A stretch of 55,944 nt of DNA, taken from positions 1 through 55,944 of the forward strand of contig CAMKTS010000020.1 in assembly GCA_946415755.1 (NCBI GenBank), given 5' to 3'. Under the pieces are notes generated by a model. The model worked only from the letters and a program-made list of their open reading frames with translations, was not told the DNA's origin and made no database searches. The first letter of the stretch is position 1, and the number at the start of each line of letters is the position of its first letter. Source of the stretch: an uncultured Prevotella sp. GTDB lineage: Bacteria > Bacteroidota > Bacteroidia > Bacteroidales > Bacteroidaceae. Made by a program: the position numbers and the translations under genes. This document shows, piece after piece, positions 17,517-26,029 of the stretch.

Positions 17517-18214
17517 CAGTCGTCAAGATGTTCGCAACGGTAGTGATAATCTATGGCCAGCTTTTTATAGTATGCTATAGTGGCAGCACTGGACGTATCG
17601 GCACGCATAATCTCATAATAATGATGTGACAGCCCAGGCTCAACGCCCGACTTGGTGCGAATGACGGTATAGAGGCTGTCGCCAATGACGTTGCGCACCG
17701 AGGCCTCATCCAGCGAGGCATAGAACATGCCGTAGGTCTTCACCTGAATCTCGGTGTACAGCTTCTCAAACTTTAGGTTGACGATGTCGCCCCAATAGCC
17801 GTAGTCGCTGGTCTGATGCTTGTAGCGTCCGAAGATGCCGCACTCCGTTGCCGTCGTCACCATATAGTCGAGGACGGGTTTGAGTTCTGTGCTGTCCCAT
17901 CCTGCCACAATGGTCGTGCGTGCCAGGTCCTTCAGGTCGTAGGGCCGACTGTTGTCGGTCTTGCATTTCCGGGTAGCACTTTCACGCGTCTTGTAGTTGA
18001 TTTCGGTCACACAGCCATTGAAGCGCGCAGCCACTTCTCTGGCAAAGGCATCGGTTTGCGCACCGTATGTGCGGGCATCAGCCAATGCCGCTGTCATCTC
18101 TTTCTCAAACAGTTCCTCGTCGGAAGGGTTGTCTTCATTGGCTGAACACGATGTCAATAACCCCATGCCAAAGAATAAGATGGCGGCTAGCATCAAATAA
18201 TAATAATGTTTCAT
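17516..18214 (-). CDS. Lipoprotein with RelA/SpoT-like nucleotidyltransferase signature
   Basis: The ATG at 18214 gives 232 residues with a lipoprotein signal (LLTSC, cysteine 23). The mature part contains, in order, YDLKDLARTTIVAG, GRYK, DYGYWGDIVNLKF and EIQVKTYGMFYAS. These line up with the synthetase-domain motifs of RelA/SpoT homologues (D-x-x-R-x-T-I-V; GRFK; GY...N/H; EIQhRT..M). RelA/SpoT enzymes make alarmones in the cytoplasm, so a lipid-anchored version would be unusual; related folds also occur in toxins. It is divergent from the MACPF operon and followed by a coupled 58-residue gene. The motif match is good, but activity is not shown. Confidence 0.58.
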   Translation of the reverse strand: MKHYYYLMLAAILFFGMGLLTSCSANEDNPSDEELFEKEMTAALADARTYGAQTDAFAREVAARFNGCVTEINYKTRESATRKCKTDNSRPYDLKDLARTTIVAGWDSTELKPVLDYMVTTATECGIFGRYKHQTSDYGYWGDIVNLKFEKLYTEIQVKTYGMFYASLDEASVRNVIGDSLYTVIRTKSGVEPGLSHHYYEIMRADTSSAATIAYYKKLAIDYHYRCEHLDD

Positions 18215-18234
18215 AACGTTAGAATTAGCTTTTG

Positions 18235-18265
18235 CAAAATTAATAATAATTCTGCAAACTTCCAA
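18235..18265 (-). promoter_or_regulatory. Promoter of the RelA/SpoT-like lipoprotein gene
   Basis: The minus strand reads TTG (18263-18265), a 20-nt spacer, then TAATTTTG (18235-18242), 20 nt before the ATG. It is divergent from the MACPF operon promoter in a 236-nt gap. Confidence 0.62.
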
Positions 18266-18311
18266 TAAAAATCTCAGGAATTTGTCTGCCGACTGTTAAA
18301 ATTCACAATCC

Positions 18312-18359
18312 GACTTTCAAAATCTGCATTTTCTGTTTCAAAATTAGCAAAATCTGCAA
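18312..18359 (+). promoter_or_regulatory. Upstream regulatory site with 21-nt-spaced direct repeats (site 2)
   Basis: TTTCAAAATCTGCA (18315-18328) and TTTCAAAATTAGCA (18336-18349) are 21 nt apart. The 48-nt segment matches the one upstream of the hydrolase gene (15437-15484) at 43 positions and sits the same 27 nt before the -33 box. It could also influence the divergent gene. Confidence 0.75.
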
Positions 18360-18376
18360 TCAAAGGTCTTTTTCGC

Positions 18377-18407
18377 TTTGTTAATTGAAAAAAAAATCCT
18401 ACTTTTG
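18377..18407 (+). promoter_or_regulatory. Promoter of the MACPF operon
   Basis: TTTG (18377-18380), a 19-nt spacer and TACTTTTG (18400-18407) make a full Bacteroidetes promoter. The start point near 18414 gives a leader of about 37 nt. I see no other full promoter in the short gaps downstream through 50388. Confidence 0.83.
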
Positions 18408-18450
18408 CATTCAGAATTATTAGCTTAAACAATTATTAAGAATTACAATT

Positions 18451-19956
18451 ATGAAAAAAATGACAAAACAGCTCTTTGTAGCAGCAGTGGCTCTCGCAGC
18501 CTTTACCGCTTGTTCAGATTCAAACTTCGATGCTGAGTCTGGAATGACTACCCCCTTAGACGTTCGGACAATGAATTCCGCAGTGCTGACTGATGCTAAT
18601 GGACAGCAAATCTCTCACGTGTCTGCCAACCTGGGCACCTATTATCTGGACATCAAGACCGATGGATTCTGGTATATTGAGACCGCCAACAACATGGAAT
18701 TCACTCCTACCAAGATGTATGGCCGTGGCAGTATGCGCGTTCCCGTGCTGATTGGTAACAACTGGGCTCAGTCTCGTCAGCTGTCTTATAAGGTTAACTT
18801 CATCGACGAAAACGGACAGCCCCTACAGTCGGCTATCACACGTGGCGACGGCGACGGCACTACGACTCTGTCGCAGGATGCACTTGTAAGCCTGGAAAGA
18901 TTCAAGAAGGTGGTCAACTCCAACGTCTTTGTAGGCTATGGTTACGATGCCACCAAGAATACTATTCCTGAACTGTGTACAGGCATCCAGATTTTCAAGA
19001 TGGAAGCCTTCAACAACGATTCTTCTATTGTCAAGCACGACTTTGTACCCGACACAAAGGAGGTGTACTACCATGCCAGCTGCGACAGTATGCTGGACAA
19101 GCAGGTTGCCGTAGATGGTAATCCTGGCGGAAACTTCGGTTCAGTAAAACTGAACGTAGATTTCGACGTGAACGTAAACCGAGTAAAGAATACCGGACAT
19201 ACCGTTGTCCAGAAGTCACTGAGGCGCTCGATGTACAGCCGTGAGATTGAATGGGCAAAGAATAAATTTTGGATGGATCGCAATAACTACGATGAAGGTT
19301 ACCTCTATTATAAGGATCTTTTCCTCGCTCAGTTCAAGGATGCAGCTGATGATGCTGCCAAGAAAAAGGCCGCTGACGATTTCTTCAGAATCGTAGGTAC
19401 CCATGTCATTACAAAATGTCTGTTAGGCTGCGAGCTCAACTACCGTATGACTATTGACGCTAGTAAGGTCTATAAGAGCACTGATGTGGATGCTGCTCTC
19501 GATTTCAAGTGGCAGCAGCAGATCAAGGACACTGCCCAGCTCGACTCTGCCGCCAAGGCCAAGATGGTAGAATTGATGAAGGACAGCACCAAGCTGAAGA
19601 ACTTCTTCTTCAGCGGCGGTGTTCAGGTGACCGATGCCCAGTTTAACGCTGCCACCTCTACCAAGGCAAAGGTAAAGGCTCGTGGTAATGATGTCCAGCT
19701 GGTGAACATCCTGGCAACCGGCGGTTCACTCAATTGTGAGGACCTCGCTAAGTGGATGCTCGGAGCAGAGCCAGAAAAGGCTGTGATGGTGGGTAGGGTT
19801 GTTCAGCCTATCTACGAAATCTTCGACGGTTCTGTCAAAGATAGCAATGAGGCTAATGCCCGCGCATATCTTAAGGAGTATATTGACAAGCACTTCTGTC
19901 TCGACCCGAAAGTATACGGGAATAAGCTTGATGTAGACTTAAGCGACCTTAAATAA
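18451..19956 (+). CDS. MACPF (perforin-like) lipoprotein 1
   Basis: A 501-residue lipoprotein (FTAC, cysteine 21, followed by SDSNFD). Residues ~30-125 look like a BACON-type beta-sandwich (TDGFWYIETANN ... LIGNNWAQSRQL). The MACPF domain follows: GYGYDATKN near residue 168, the signature GTHVITKCLLGCELNY at ~316, and ARGNDVQLVNI near the C-terminus. MACPF proteins oligomerise into membrane pores; Bacteroidales examples (BSAP type) kill related strains. The GTH part of the signature is kept, while the closing GG is GC. It is the first gene of the 15-gene run, behind the promoter at 18377. The target and pore activity are unknown. Confidence 0.82.
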   Translation: MKKMTKQLFVAAVALAAFTACSDSNFDAESGMTTPLDVRTMNSAVLTDANGQQISHVSANLGTYYLDIKTDGFWYIETANNMEFTPTKMYGRGSMRVPVLIGNNWAQSRQLSYKVNFIDENGQPLQSAITRGDGDGTTTLSQDALVSLERFKKVVNSNVFVGYGYDATKNTIPELCTGIQIFKMEAFNNDSSIVKHDFVPDTKEVYYHASCDSMLDKQVAVDGNPGGNFGSVKLNVDFDVNVNRVKNTGHTVVQKSLRRSMYSREIEWAKNKFWMDRNNYDEGYLYYKDLFLAQFKDAADDAAKKKAADDFFRIVGTHVITKCLLGCELNYRMTIDASKVYKSTDVDAALDFKWQQQIKDTAQLDSAAKAKMVELMKDSTKLKNFFFSGGVQVTDAQFNAATSTKAKVKARGNDVQLVNILATGGSLNCEDLAKWMLGAEPEKAVMVGRVVQPIYEIFDGSVKDSNEANARAYLKEYIDKHFCLDPKVYGNKLDVDLSDLK

Positions 19957-19998
19957 ATGGTCGCTCAGTATCCGACACACTGTTAAAATCATTAGATT

Positions 19999-21393
19999 AT
20001 GAACAGAAACATATCCTACTCGATGTTGGTGTTTGCGGCCGCTCTCGCGGTTGCATGCTCCAGCAGCGAGGATATGATAGGCAGTGAGGTGACTGGCAGC
20101 GAGAGCAATGCTCCGATGACCATCCTCGGAGTCCCTGGTAACGGTGTCGTGAATACAGGCGCATCGTACGGGGAGTACACTGCCTTCATCAACGTGCCGG
20201 GCAAGTGGTCTATAGCAACCTCGAAGGGACTGGCGAACGTGTATCCGTCATCGGGCGAAGGTCTGACGACAGCTGTTGTCCAGGTGGGTGAGAACTGGGG
20301 TGCTGTGCGCGAGAATGTGCTGACACTCACCGCCCAAGGAGCAGCCAGACGAGCTGCTGGTGACAGCGGTTATAAATTGTCGATTGTACAGTTGGGCAGC
20401 CCTGAGCTGGACTCCATCTCGAAGGTGTTCTCTGCCAACAAAGGTGCCGGCTACAGCTATATGCCCGGTGGTGAATATTGCGACGGAGCGCTGATCCAGC
20501 TGTTCAATCTGGTCACGCTCGACAGCATCCAGCGAGCCACGGGAGTCCGTCTGATTTCCGATGTCATCTTCCCCATGACCGAACAGGAGTACATCAGTGC
20601 CGACAGCGAGTCGGGTCTCACCAAGGGGCTGACCGTCAATGCCTCGGCAGGCATGAACTACTCGTCGGTAAAGAGTAAGGGTAGCGGTAGTGGTAGCGTC
20701 GGCGTCGATGTGGAAAAAGGTCATGAGGAGAAATCCAAGAACAAGTTCTGCCTCAAGCGTCTGAAGACTACCCAGTTCACGCGTGAGATTCAGTATATGA
20801 ACGTGCTGGCACTGCTGGAACAGGCCACCACGCGTGAAGACACCATCAAACTGCTGTCGCCAGGATTCTACTCCGTTCAGAAGACATTTGCCAAGGACAT
20901 TGCTGACGCGAAAGGTAAGACGGCGAAGCAGTATGAGATTTGCGACAAGTTCGTGAGCGAGATTGGTCCTTGCTTCATCAGCAAGTCAGTCATGGGCACG
21001 GTGCTCGACTATCAGATTAGTGTGGACAGCACCTTGCTCAGTAACAAGCTGAATGTCCAGGTAGCCCTTGAGGCCAGTTTCCAGGCCAAGATCAAAGCTA
21101 AGGATGTAAGCGGTGGAGGGTCGATCGATATTGGCGTTTCCAAGGAAGCCACTGAACTGAAGGAAAAGACGACGGCTACTGTCAAGGTGCGCGGTGGCGA
21201 TGTGAGCCAGGTGTGTATCCTTGTTACCGGCGGTGAGTTGTATGACAGCGATGTCACGGCGTGGCAGAACAGTTGTCGTCCCAACCTTGCCGTGATGGTC
21301 GACATGTCACTGGTACCCATCTATGCCCTCATCATAGATGCCTATGCCCGTGAAGTGCTGACGAACTACTTCAGTGTGAAATTGAAAACATGA
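19999..21393 (+). CDS. MACPF-like lipoprotein 2, degenerate signature
   Basis: A 464-residue lipoprotein (AVAC, cysteine 20, then SSSED). Residues ~35-130 are BACON-like (PGKWSIATSKG ... VQVGENWGAVREN), as in the preceding protein. The MACPF-like region has GAGYSYMPGGEYC near residue 150, IGPCFISKSVMGTVLDY at ~321 where canonical proteins have GTH...GG, and VRGGDVSQVCILVTGG near the end. The scaffold is clear from its neighbours, but the catalytic-looking signature is lost. That fits a partner subunit rather than a stand-alone pore. It starts 42 nt after gene 1 and shares its transcript. Confidence 0.72.
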   Translation: MNRNISYSMLVFAAALAVACSSSEDMIGSEVTGSESNAPMTILGVPGNGVVNTGASYGEYTAFINVPGKWSIATSKGLANVYPSSGEGLTTAVVQVGENWGAVRENVLTLTAQGAARRAAGDSGYKLSIVQLGSPELDSISKVFSANKGAGYSYMPGGEYCDGALIQLFNLVTLDSIQRATGVRLISDVIFPMTEQEYISADSESGLTKGLTVNASAGMNYSSVKSKGSGSGSVGVDVEKGHEEKSKNKFCLKRLKTTQFTREIQYMNVLALLEQATTREDTIKLLSPGFYSVQKTFAKDIADAKGKTAKQYEICDKFVSEIGPCFISKSVMGTVLDYQISVDSTLLSNKLNVQVALEASFQAKIKAKDVSGGGSIDIGVSKEATELKEKTTATVKVRGGDVSQVCILVTGGELYDSDVTAWQNSCRPNLAVMVDMSLVPIYALIIDAYAREVLTNYFSVKLKT

Positions 21394-21419
21394 AACTTGA
21401 ATCTAGTAAGTAGAAAAAG

Positions 21420-22523
21420 ATGAACCGTTTATATTATTTCCTCCTTTTTCTCGGTGTGCTTGGAATGGCTTCGTGTAACAATGATGACCCATTGTCTGAA
21501 TCGGAGTACGAAGCTCTTGCCCGCGCCTATGGGGCATCCAGGGCAAATGAGCAGATTCCAGGAGGATATGTGTCCCGGCTTCTGGCTCCTCCAGGCTTTG
21601 AGCGTGGAGTGGGCTATTGCTATGCCACCGGTGCTGAGTATCTGGAAGGAGTGACTTTCAATATCTTCAACCTCAACTATCTGGACTCCATCCAGTATGT
21701 CAAGGGGCTGAACTTCGTCAGCGATGACTATACACCTTATAGTGAGGAACAGCTCATCACCGGCGAGTCACGCAGTGCTGTGTCCAAGCAGTTGGCCATT
21801 TCGGCAAGCGTTGGTGTCAATTTCATCGTTGCCGACATCAACGTGTCGGGCAATTACTCCAAGGGAAGCGTAGAGGAGAGTAAGTCGGTGTTTGCCATGA
21901 AGCGCACCAAGCGCGTGGCCTACTGCCGTGACCTGCAGTACAAGAATATCATCATGTACTACAAGGAAACGGGTGACAGTCTGATCTTCGCCCCAGGCTT
22001 CTATGCCGACTGGAAGAAGCTCGAAGGCATTAATGCCAATCAGGCCAACGTGAGCAATCAGGATGTCCTGAATTTCGTGAACAAATGGGGTAGGGGCTTC
22101 GTGGCACGTTCCTTCATGGGTGGCGTGCTGGAATTTACCATGCAGATAGACAAGTCGGTGCTTAGCTCAAACATGAGTGCCGAGATGGCGCTCAATGCCA
22201 GCGTTGGTGTTCTCTGGGGTGCTGAAGCTTCAACAAGTGTGGCTACCCAACAGTTCCAGAATATCTCGCGTGACCGCTACAGCATGGACATCCACGTTCG
22301 TGGCGGTAATGTACAGGCCGTTACGGAGGTTTTGGCAGGCAATGCCACTTCACCACAAGGTATCAAGGAGTGGATGGAGAGTGTCAACTTCGCCCCGACG
22401 CCTGAAAGCGACCAGTTGAAGCTGTGCGCCATGACCGATGTGAAGATAGCATCCATCGCCTACCTCTTTACGGGAAGGGTGCAAGAGAGAGTAAATTATA
22501 TTTTGCGTACATTCGCACCATAG
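21420..22523 (+). CDS. MACPF-like lipoprotein 3, short, degenerate signature
   Basis: A 367-residue lipoprotein (GMASC, cysteine 19, then NNDDP), the shortest of the six, without the BACON-like domain. It keeps GVGYCYATGAEYL near residue 60, WGRGFVARSFMGGVLEF at ~223 (GRG instead of GTH, but the closing GG intact), and HVRGGNVQAVTEV near residue 285. The order of motifs matches the other five proteins, so the MACPF assignment is by family resemblance. It begins 26 nt after the previous stop and ends 4 nt before the next start. Probably a subunit of a mixed complex; this is inference. Confidence 0.7.
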   Translation: MNRLYYFLLFLGVLGMASCNNDDPLSESEYEALARAYGASRANEQIPGGYVSRLLAPPGFERGVGYCYATGAEYLEGVTFNIFNLNYLDSIQYVKGLNFVSDDYTPYSEEQLITGESRSAVSKQLAISASVGVNFIVADINVSGNYSKGSVEESKSVFAMKRTKRVAYCRDLQYKNIIMYYKETGDSLIFAPGFYADWKKLEGINANQANVSNQDVLNFVNKWGRGFVARSFMGGVLEFTMQIDKSVLSSNMSAEMALNASVGVLWGAEASTSVATQQFQNISRDRYSMDIHVRGGNVQAVTEVLAGNATSPQGIKEWMESVNFAPTPESDQLKLCAMTDVKIASIAYLFTGRVQERVNYILRTFAP

Positions 22524-22527
22524 CATT

Positions 22528-23727
22528 ATGAAGTACACCTTATTATATATATATATAGCAGTGGGCATGTTGATGTTGGCATCATGCAGCAGTGACGACG
22601 ATTCGTTAGCTGTTCCTGAGACACCTGAGACAGTCGACGACACCCCAAGTAGCACTACACCAGTGTCGTGGCTTACCAGAGCCTATAGTCCTGATGAGTT
22701 GCAGAAAGTGGAGGACGCCATAAGTGCCATTCGTGGTGCCGGTTACACCTACCGCGACAACGAGTCCTATTGTGTAGGCACCGATATGGAGGTGTTCAAC
22801 CTGCGCAACCTGCGCGATATGGAAAAGAAGTACAACACCACCTATCTGGTCGATGACTATATTCCAACTACCGAGCAGAAGTTCTACTACAGCAAGAGCT
22901 CAAAGGCGCTGAAAGACTCGTTGGCACTCGACATCGGCGTTGGGGTTGGTGGAGGTGCGTTCTCCGTAGATGTGGATGTGGCCTTCAACAAGACTAGCTT
23001 CTCAAAAACAGAGAACTATTATTCGTTGATGCGCATGAAGCAGAGTTACTTCTCGCGCGACCTCAACTACCTGAACCTGCGTGAACAGGTGGCCCATGCC
23101 GTAGCCACTTCATCGGTGGCCAATACCTATCCCAGCATCAATGCTGACGAGCTGGCCAAGCAGGTACCCATGTTCAAAGAGGTCTATGCTCCAGGCTTCT
23201 CAGAGGTGATGCAGAGGTTTGTCCGTAACATCTATGCTGCTCCGTCGGCTTTTGCGGCCAGCAATTATTGCCGTGAGTTTATCGAAGAGGTGGGCTCTGG
23301 ATTCGTGATGCGCTCAGTCTTGGGTTGTACGCTCGACTACTACAACACGACGCGTATGGACTCCGTGTCTAAATCGCTCGATGTGAAGGTGGCTCTCGAA
23401 ATGGGTATTCAGATCAAGTTTATCAGCATCAGTGCCTCTGTTGAAACCGAATATAAGGACGCTGCCGAGAAGTGCAGCCGCAATTCAGAGAGTCATATCA
23501 TCGCCCGTGGCGGTGACGTGTCGAAGGTGACGGCTTTCACCACAGGACAGCAGGCGACGATAGACGTATCGACACTGAAAGACTGGCAGGCATCGGTGAC
23601 GCCTCAGGATGCCGCCCTCATCGACATCCGTCTGGTACCTATCTACGAGGTGATCTACGACAAGAAGGCGCGTACCATTCTTCAGGACTATATGAACAAA
23701 TCTTTACGTAACTACGAAGATAAGTGA
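22528..23727 (+). CDS. MACPF-like lipoprotein 4, degenerate signature
   Basis: A 399-residue lipoprotein (MLASC, cysteine 20, then SSDDD). Motifs in order: GAGYTYRDNESYC near residue 70, VGSGFVMRSVLGCTLDY at ~255 (GSG for GTH), and ARGGDVSKVTAF near residue 328, ending with RLVPIYEVIYD. Seven TA dinucleotides in the signal-peptide codons (22544-22557) give YIYI and are a candidate slippage site. It starts 4 nt after the previous stop, consistent with coupled translation. The C-terminal half is closest in appearance to MACPF-like lipoprotein 2. Confidence 0.72.
   Translation: MKYTLLYIYIAVGMLMLASCSSDDDSLAVPETPETVDDTPSSTTPVSWLTRAYSPDELQKVEDAISAIRGAGYTYRDNESYCVGTDMEVFNLRNLRDMEKKYNTTYLVDDYIPTTEQKFYYSKSSKALKDSLALDIGVGVGGGAFSVDVDVAFNKTSFSKTENYYSLMRMKQSYFSRDLNYLNLREQVAHAVATSSVANTYPSINADELAKQVPMFKEVYAPGFSEVMQRFVRNIYAAPSAFAASNYCREFIEEVGSGFVMRSVLGCTLDYYNTTRMDSVSKSLDVKVALEMGIQIKFISISASVETEYKDAAEKCSRNSESHIIARGGDVSKVTAFTTGQQATIDVSTLKDWQASVTPQDAALIDIRLVPIYEVIYDKKARTILQDYMNKSLRNYEDK
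22544..22557 (+). repeat. (TA)7 tract in signal-peptide codons
   Basis: Seven uninterrupted TA units lie 16 nt after the ATG of MACPF-like lipoprotein 4. Gain or loss of one unit would shift the reading frame and abolish the product. Confidence 0.85.
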
Positions 23728-23743
23728 AGAGTGAAAAGTGAAA
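23723..23743 (+). repeat. Heptamer array at a gene junction
   Basis: AGTGAAG, AGTGAAA, AGTGAAA with a 7-nt period cover the stop codon of MACPF gene 4 and the gap before gene 5. Confidence 0.78.
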
Positions 23744-23755
23744 CACATAAAGATT

Positions 23756-26023
23756 ATGAGAACGAATAATACAAACAAGAAGGAAGGGAAAAGGAGTAGG
23801 ATGATGAAGTGGCTGTTATGCGCAGCATTTCTCATTGCTCATTGCTCATGTCTCATTTCTCTGACTTCTTGTTCCGACGACCTTTCGGAGCCTATTGCTG
23901 ATGACGATACTTCTCTGCTTACGAGAGGTTACACAGACCAACAGATACAAATGCAGCGTCTAGGATATACTTACAATGCCGCCGGCAATGTGATGGACGA
24001 CAGTAGTTTTTCTACTAAGCCCATCATCAATATGACACGGCTCGAAGAGGCAGAGAAGAAGCATGGACCGATTATCAGTTCTGAGCGCCGCCATTACACG
24101 TCGGTGGATATCTTCAGTGGAAGTACGACTGAGGAAGTGGGAAGTGCGGAGACCAAGTATACCATTAACGAAGTTGGAGTCGTCGGCTGTGGCAAGTATT
24201 ACCGCAATAACACCACGTTCTCAAAAACCACGTGGACAAATGTTTATAAGGCCCATATGTTCGTCAAGCACATCATGGCCACCAAGACCATCGATGCAGG
24301 TATGCTGCGCTATCTGGATCTGGACGACCTGAATAATGCAGGAAGCGTGCTGGAAGCCGACTTCCGCAAGGCTGTTTCAGATCTGGTCCAAAAAGGTGTG
24401 GGCGCTATCACTGAAGCGGATGCCGTGGCATTTTCCGAGAAGTACGGCACGCACCTCGTGGTCTCTTCCAATCTGGGTGGAATGATCGAGTTGCAGATGC
24501 AGATCAACCGCGACTCCTGCGTTGAGAAGACTTATGTGACACAGCAGATCTCTGAGACCATCCTGGGCAAGAGGGTTTCGACGACATCCAACTCGCAGGT
24601 AATCAGTGAAATTCCAAAGAGTACCATTCAGTATCAAGGAGTGGTTCAAGTCAAGGGCGGTTTGAAGGATGACTGTGATAAAATGCACCGTACCTTCGAT
24701 GAGAAGAGGGCTGCCGAAGTGAGAATCAGTGATGCCGACTATACTGGGTGGTCCACCCGTATCAGCATTGAGCCTAGCGACTATAATGCATCCTTTGTCA
24801 GCGGACGGTTCCTACCCTTGTATAACCTGTTCGAGACGCTCAATACCCGTCAGGTGTTGCGCCAGGTCTATAAGCTGTACATGAAGAAAGAGGCCCCCGA
24901 TCCGGAAATATATGAGCCTGCCTACGGTGTCATACCAGTGGCCGGCAACTACGGCCCTGATGTGCGGGTGGTTTCGTCGGGAACCGATAAGGCTGCCATC
25001 CTGTGTCAGGAGTATGTACCCTCTATCCGTAGCGACAAACCTGTTGTCGTGGCTTACCCGCTGCTCAAAGGCGTTGATGGCGAGGTGCGTCCTTTCTTAT
25101 TCTCCGGACTGTTCGTAGGCGATGAGAGCCATCGTCCCGGACGGGTCATCTGGAAGGGCAGCGCATCCATCTACACGCCTTCCGACAGCGTCTTCTATGA
25201 AAGCGACAGCACCGCTATCCATAATCTCTTTGATGAGGAGACCCATGCCCTGAAGAACGTGTATTTCTACTGGAACAACGTGCACGCCACGCCATGTTAT
25301 TCGAAGACGGAGTCGCCTAAGGCATATACGTCCACCATTTTCAGCGCTCAGCCTGCTACCCTTGACCAGTCGACAACCTTTGCCAAGGTGGCCAGCACTT
25401 TCTGGTCGATACGTCCGGTGAAGGTGAAAACTGCCGGTCTCCTGAAATATTGGGAGGAAGAAGAAAATGGCGACCAGATGTTCAAGAAGTTCAAAGCACA
25501 GCGATATAGTAAACACGACGGCGTGTTGTATCAGGACGAAAGTAACTATTACTTCGCTCTGTTGGACGGAGGTGAGAATATCCAGCGCGCTGCAGAAGAT
25601 AATGATATCAATAAAAGGTGGACCGCAGCTGTGAGCAAGTCGATGAATGCCTTAGGACTGCATGGCTACCTGCCTTCTGTGGAGCAGTCGAAGAGCATCA
25701 CCAAGATGCTGGGCAACCGCATGAGCATCTTCTATGACAAATCATACGACGGTCGTAACATGCTCGGACTGGACTGGCCGACGGGCTTTTGGGTCATCTC
25801 GCATCCCGATGTGATCGTTGCTGCCGTTCCCGAGAAGAACGATGGTCAGGGAATGCCGATTGTGACGGACGATGCGAAACAGGTGAATATCCTGCGCCTG
25901 AGTGGATCGGGCACCGACCTGCTGCTTGATTATCCGAACTATATAAAAGGATTAAACTACTCCAATCAGATGTTCTTTAAGTTCTTCCCGATATATATTA
26001 CGATTGACAATTTTGGAAAATAG
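23756..26023 (+). CDS. MACPF lipoprotein 5 with large C-terminal domain
   Basis: A 755-residue lipoprotein from the ATG at 23756 (LTSC, cysteine 39, then SDD). An in-frame GTG at 23738 lies inside a repeat and is less likely; an ATG at 23801 preceded by AAAAGGAG would give a shorter, also plausible, leader. The MACPF signature YGTHLVVSSNLGGMIEL at ~230 is fully canonical, followed by VQVKGGLKDD. After residue ~385 comes a domain of about 370 residues that none of the first four proteins has. It includes GLHGYLPSVEQSKSI and GLDWPTGFWVIS, which vaguely recall the fold of the two lipoproteins at 46253 and 47364. It may provide target binding. A heptamer array encodes part of the signal peptide. 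Confidence 0.82.
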   Translation: MRTNNTNKKEGKRSRMMKWLLCAAFLIAHCSCLISLTSCSDDLSEPIADDDTSLLTRGYTDQQIQMQRLGYTYNAAGNVMDDSSFSTKPIINMTRLEEAEKKHGPIISSERRHYTSVDIFSGSTTEEVGSAETKYTINEVGVVGCGKYYRNNTTFSKTTWTNVYKAHMFVKHIMATKTIDAGMLRYLDLDDLNNAGSVLEADFRKAVSDLVQKGVGAITEADAVAFSEKYGTHLVVSSNLGGMIELQMQINRDSCVEKTYVTQQISETILGKRVSTTSNSQVISEIPKSTIQYQGVVQVKGGLKDDCDKMHRTFDEKRAAEVRISDADYTGWSTRISIEPSDYNASFVSGRFLPLYNLFETLNTRQVLRQVYKLYMKKEAPDPEIYEPAYGVIPVAGNYGPDVRVVSSGTDKAAILCQEYVPSIRSDKPVVVAYPLLKGVDGEVRPFLFSGLFVGDESHRPGRVIWKGSASIYTPSDSVFYESDSTAIHNLFDEETHALKNVYFYWNNVHATPCYSKTESPKAYTSTIFSAQPATLDQSTTFAKVASTFWSIRPVKVKTAGLLKYWEEEENGDQMFKKFKAQRYSKHDGVLYQDESNYYFALLDGGENIQRAAEDNDINKRWTAAVSKSMNALGLHGYLPSVEQSKSITKMLGNRMSIFYDKSYDGRNMLGLDWPTGFWVISHPDVIVAAVPEKNDGQGMPIVTDDAKQVNILRLSGSGTDLLLDYPNYIKGLNYSNQMFFKFFPIYITIDNFGK
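23831..23858 (+). repeat. Heptamer array inside MACPF 5 signal peptide
   Basis: CTCATTG, CTCATTG, CTCATGT, CTCATTT: four 7-nt units encode part of the hydrophobic leader (LIAHCSCLIS). Confidence 0.85.
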
Positions 26024-26029
26024 TTGATT

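Noticed and set aside
17355..17543. A 62-residue plus-strand frame after the hydrolase gene
   Set aside because: It is antisense to the 58-residue minus-strand gene, which has the better start context (TGATG coupling) and a more protein-like composition.
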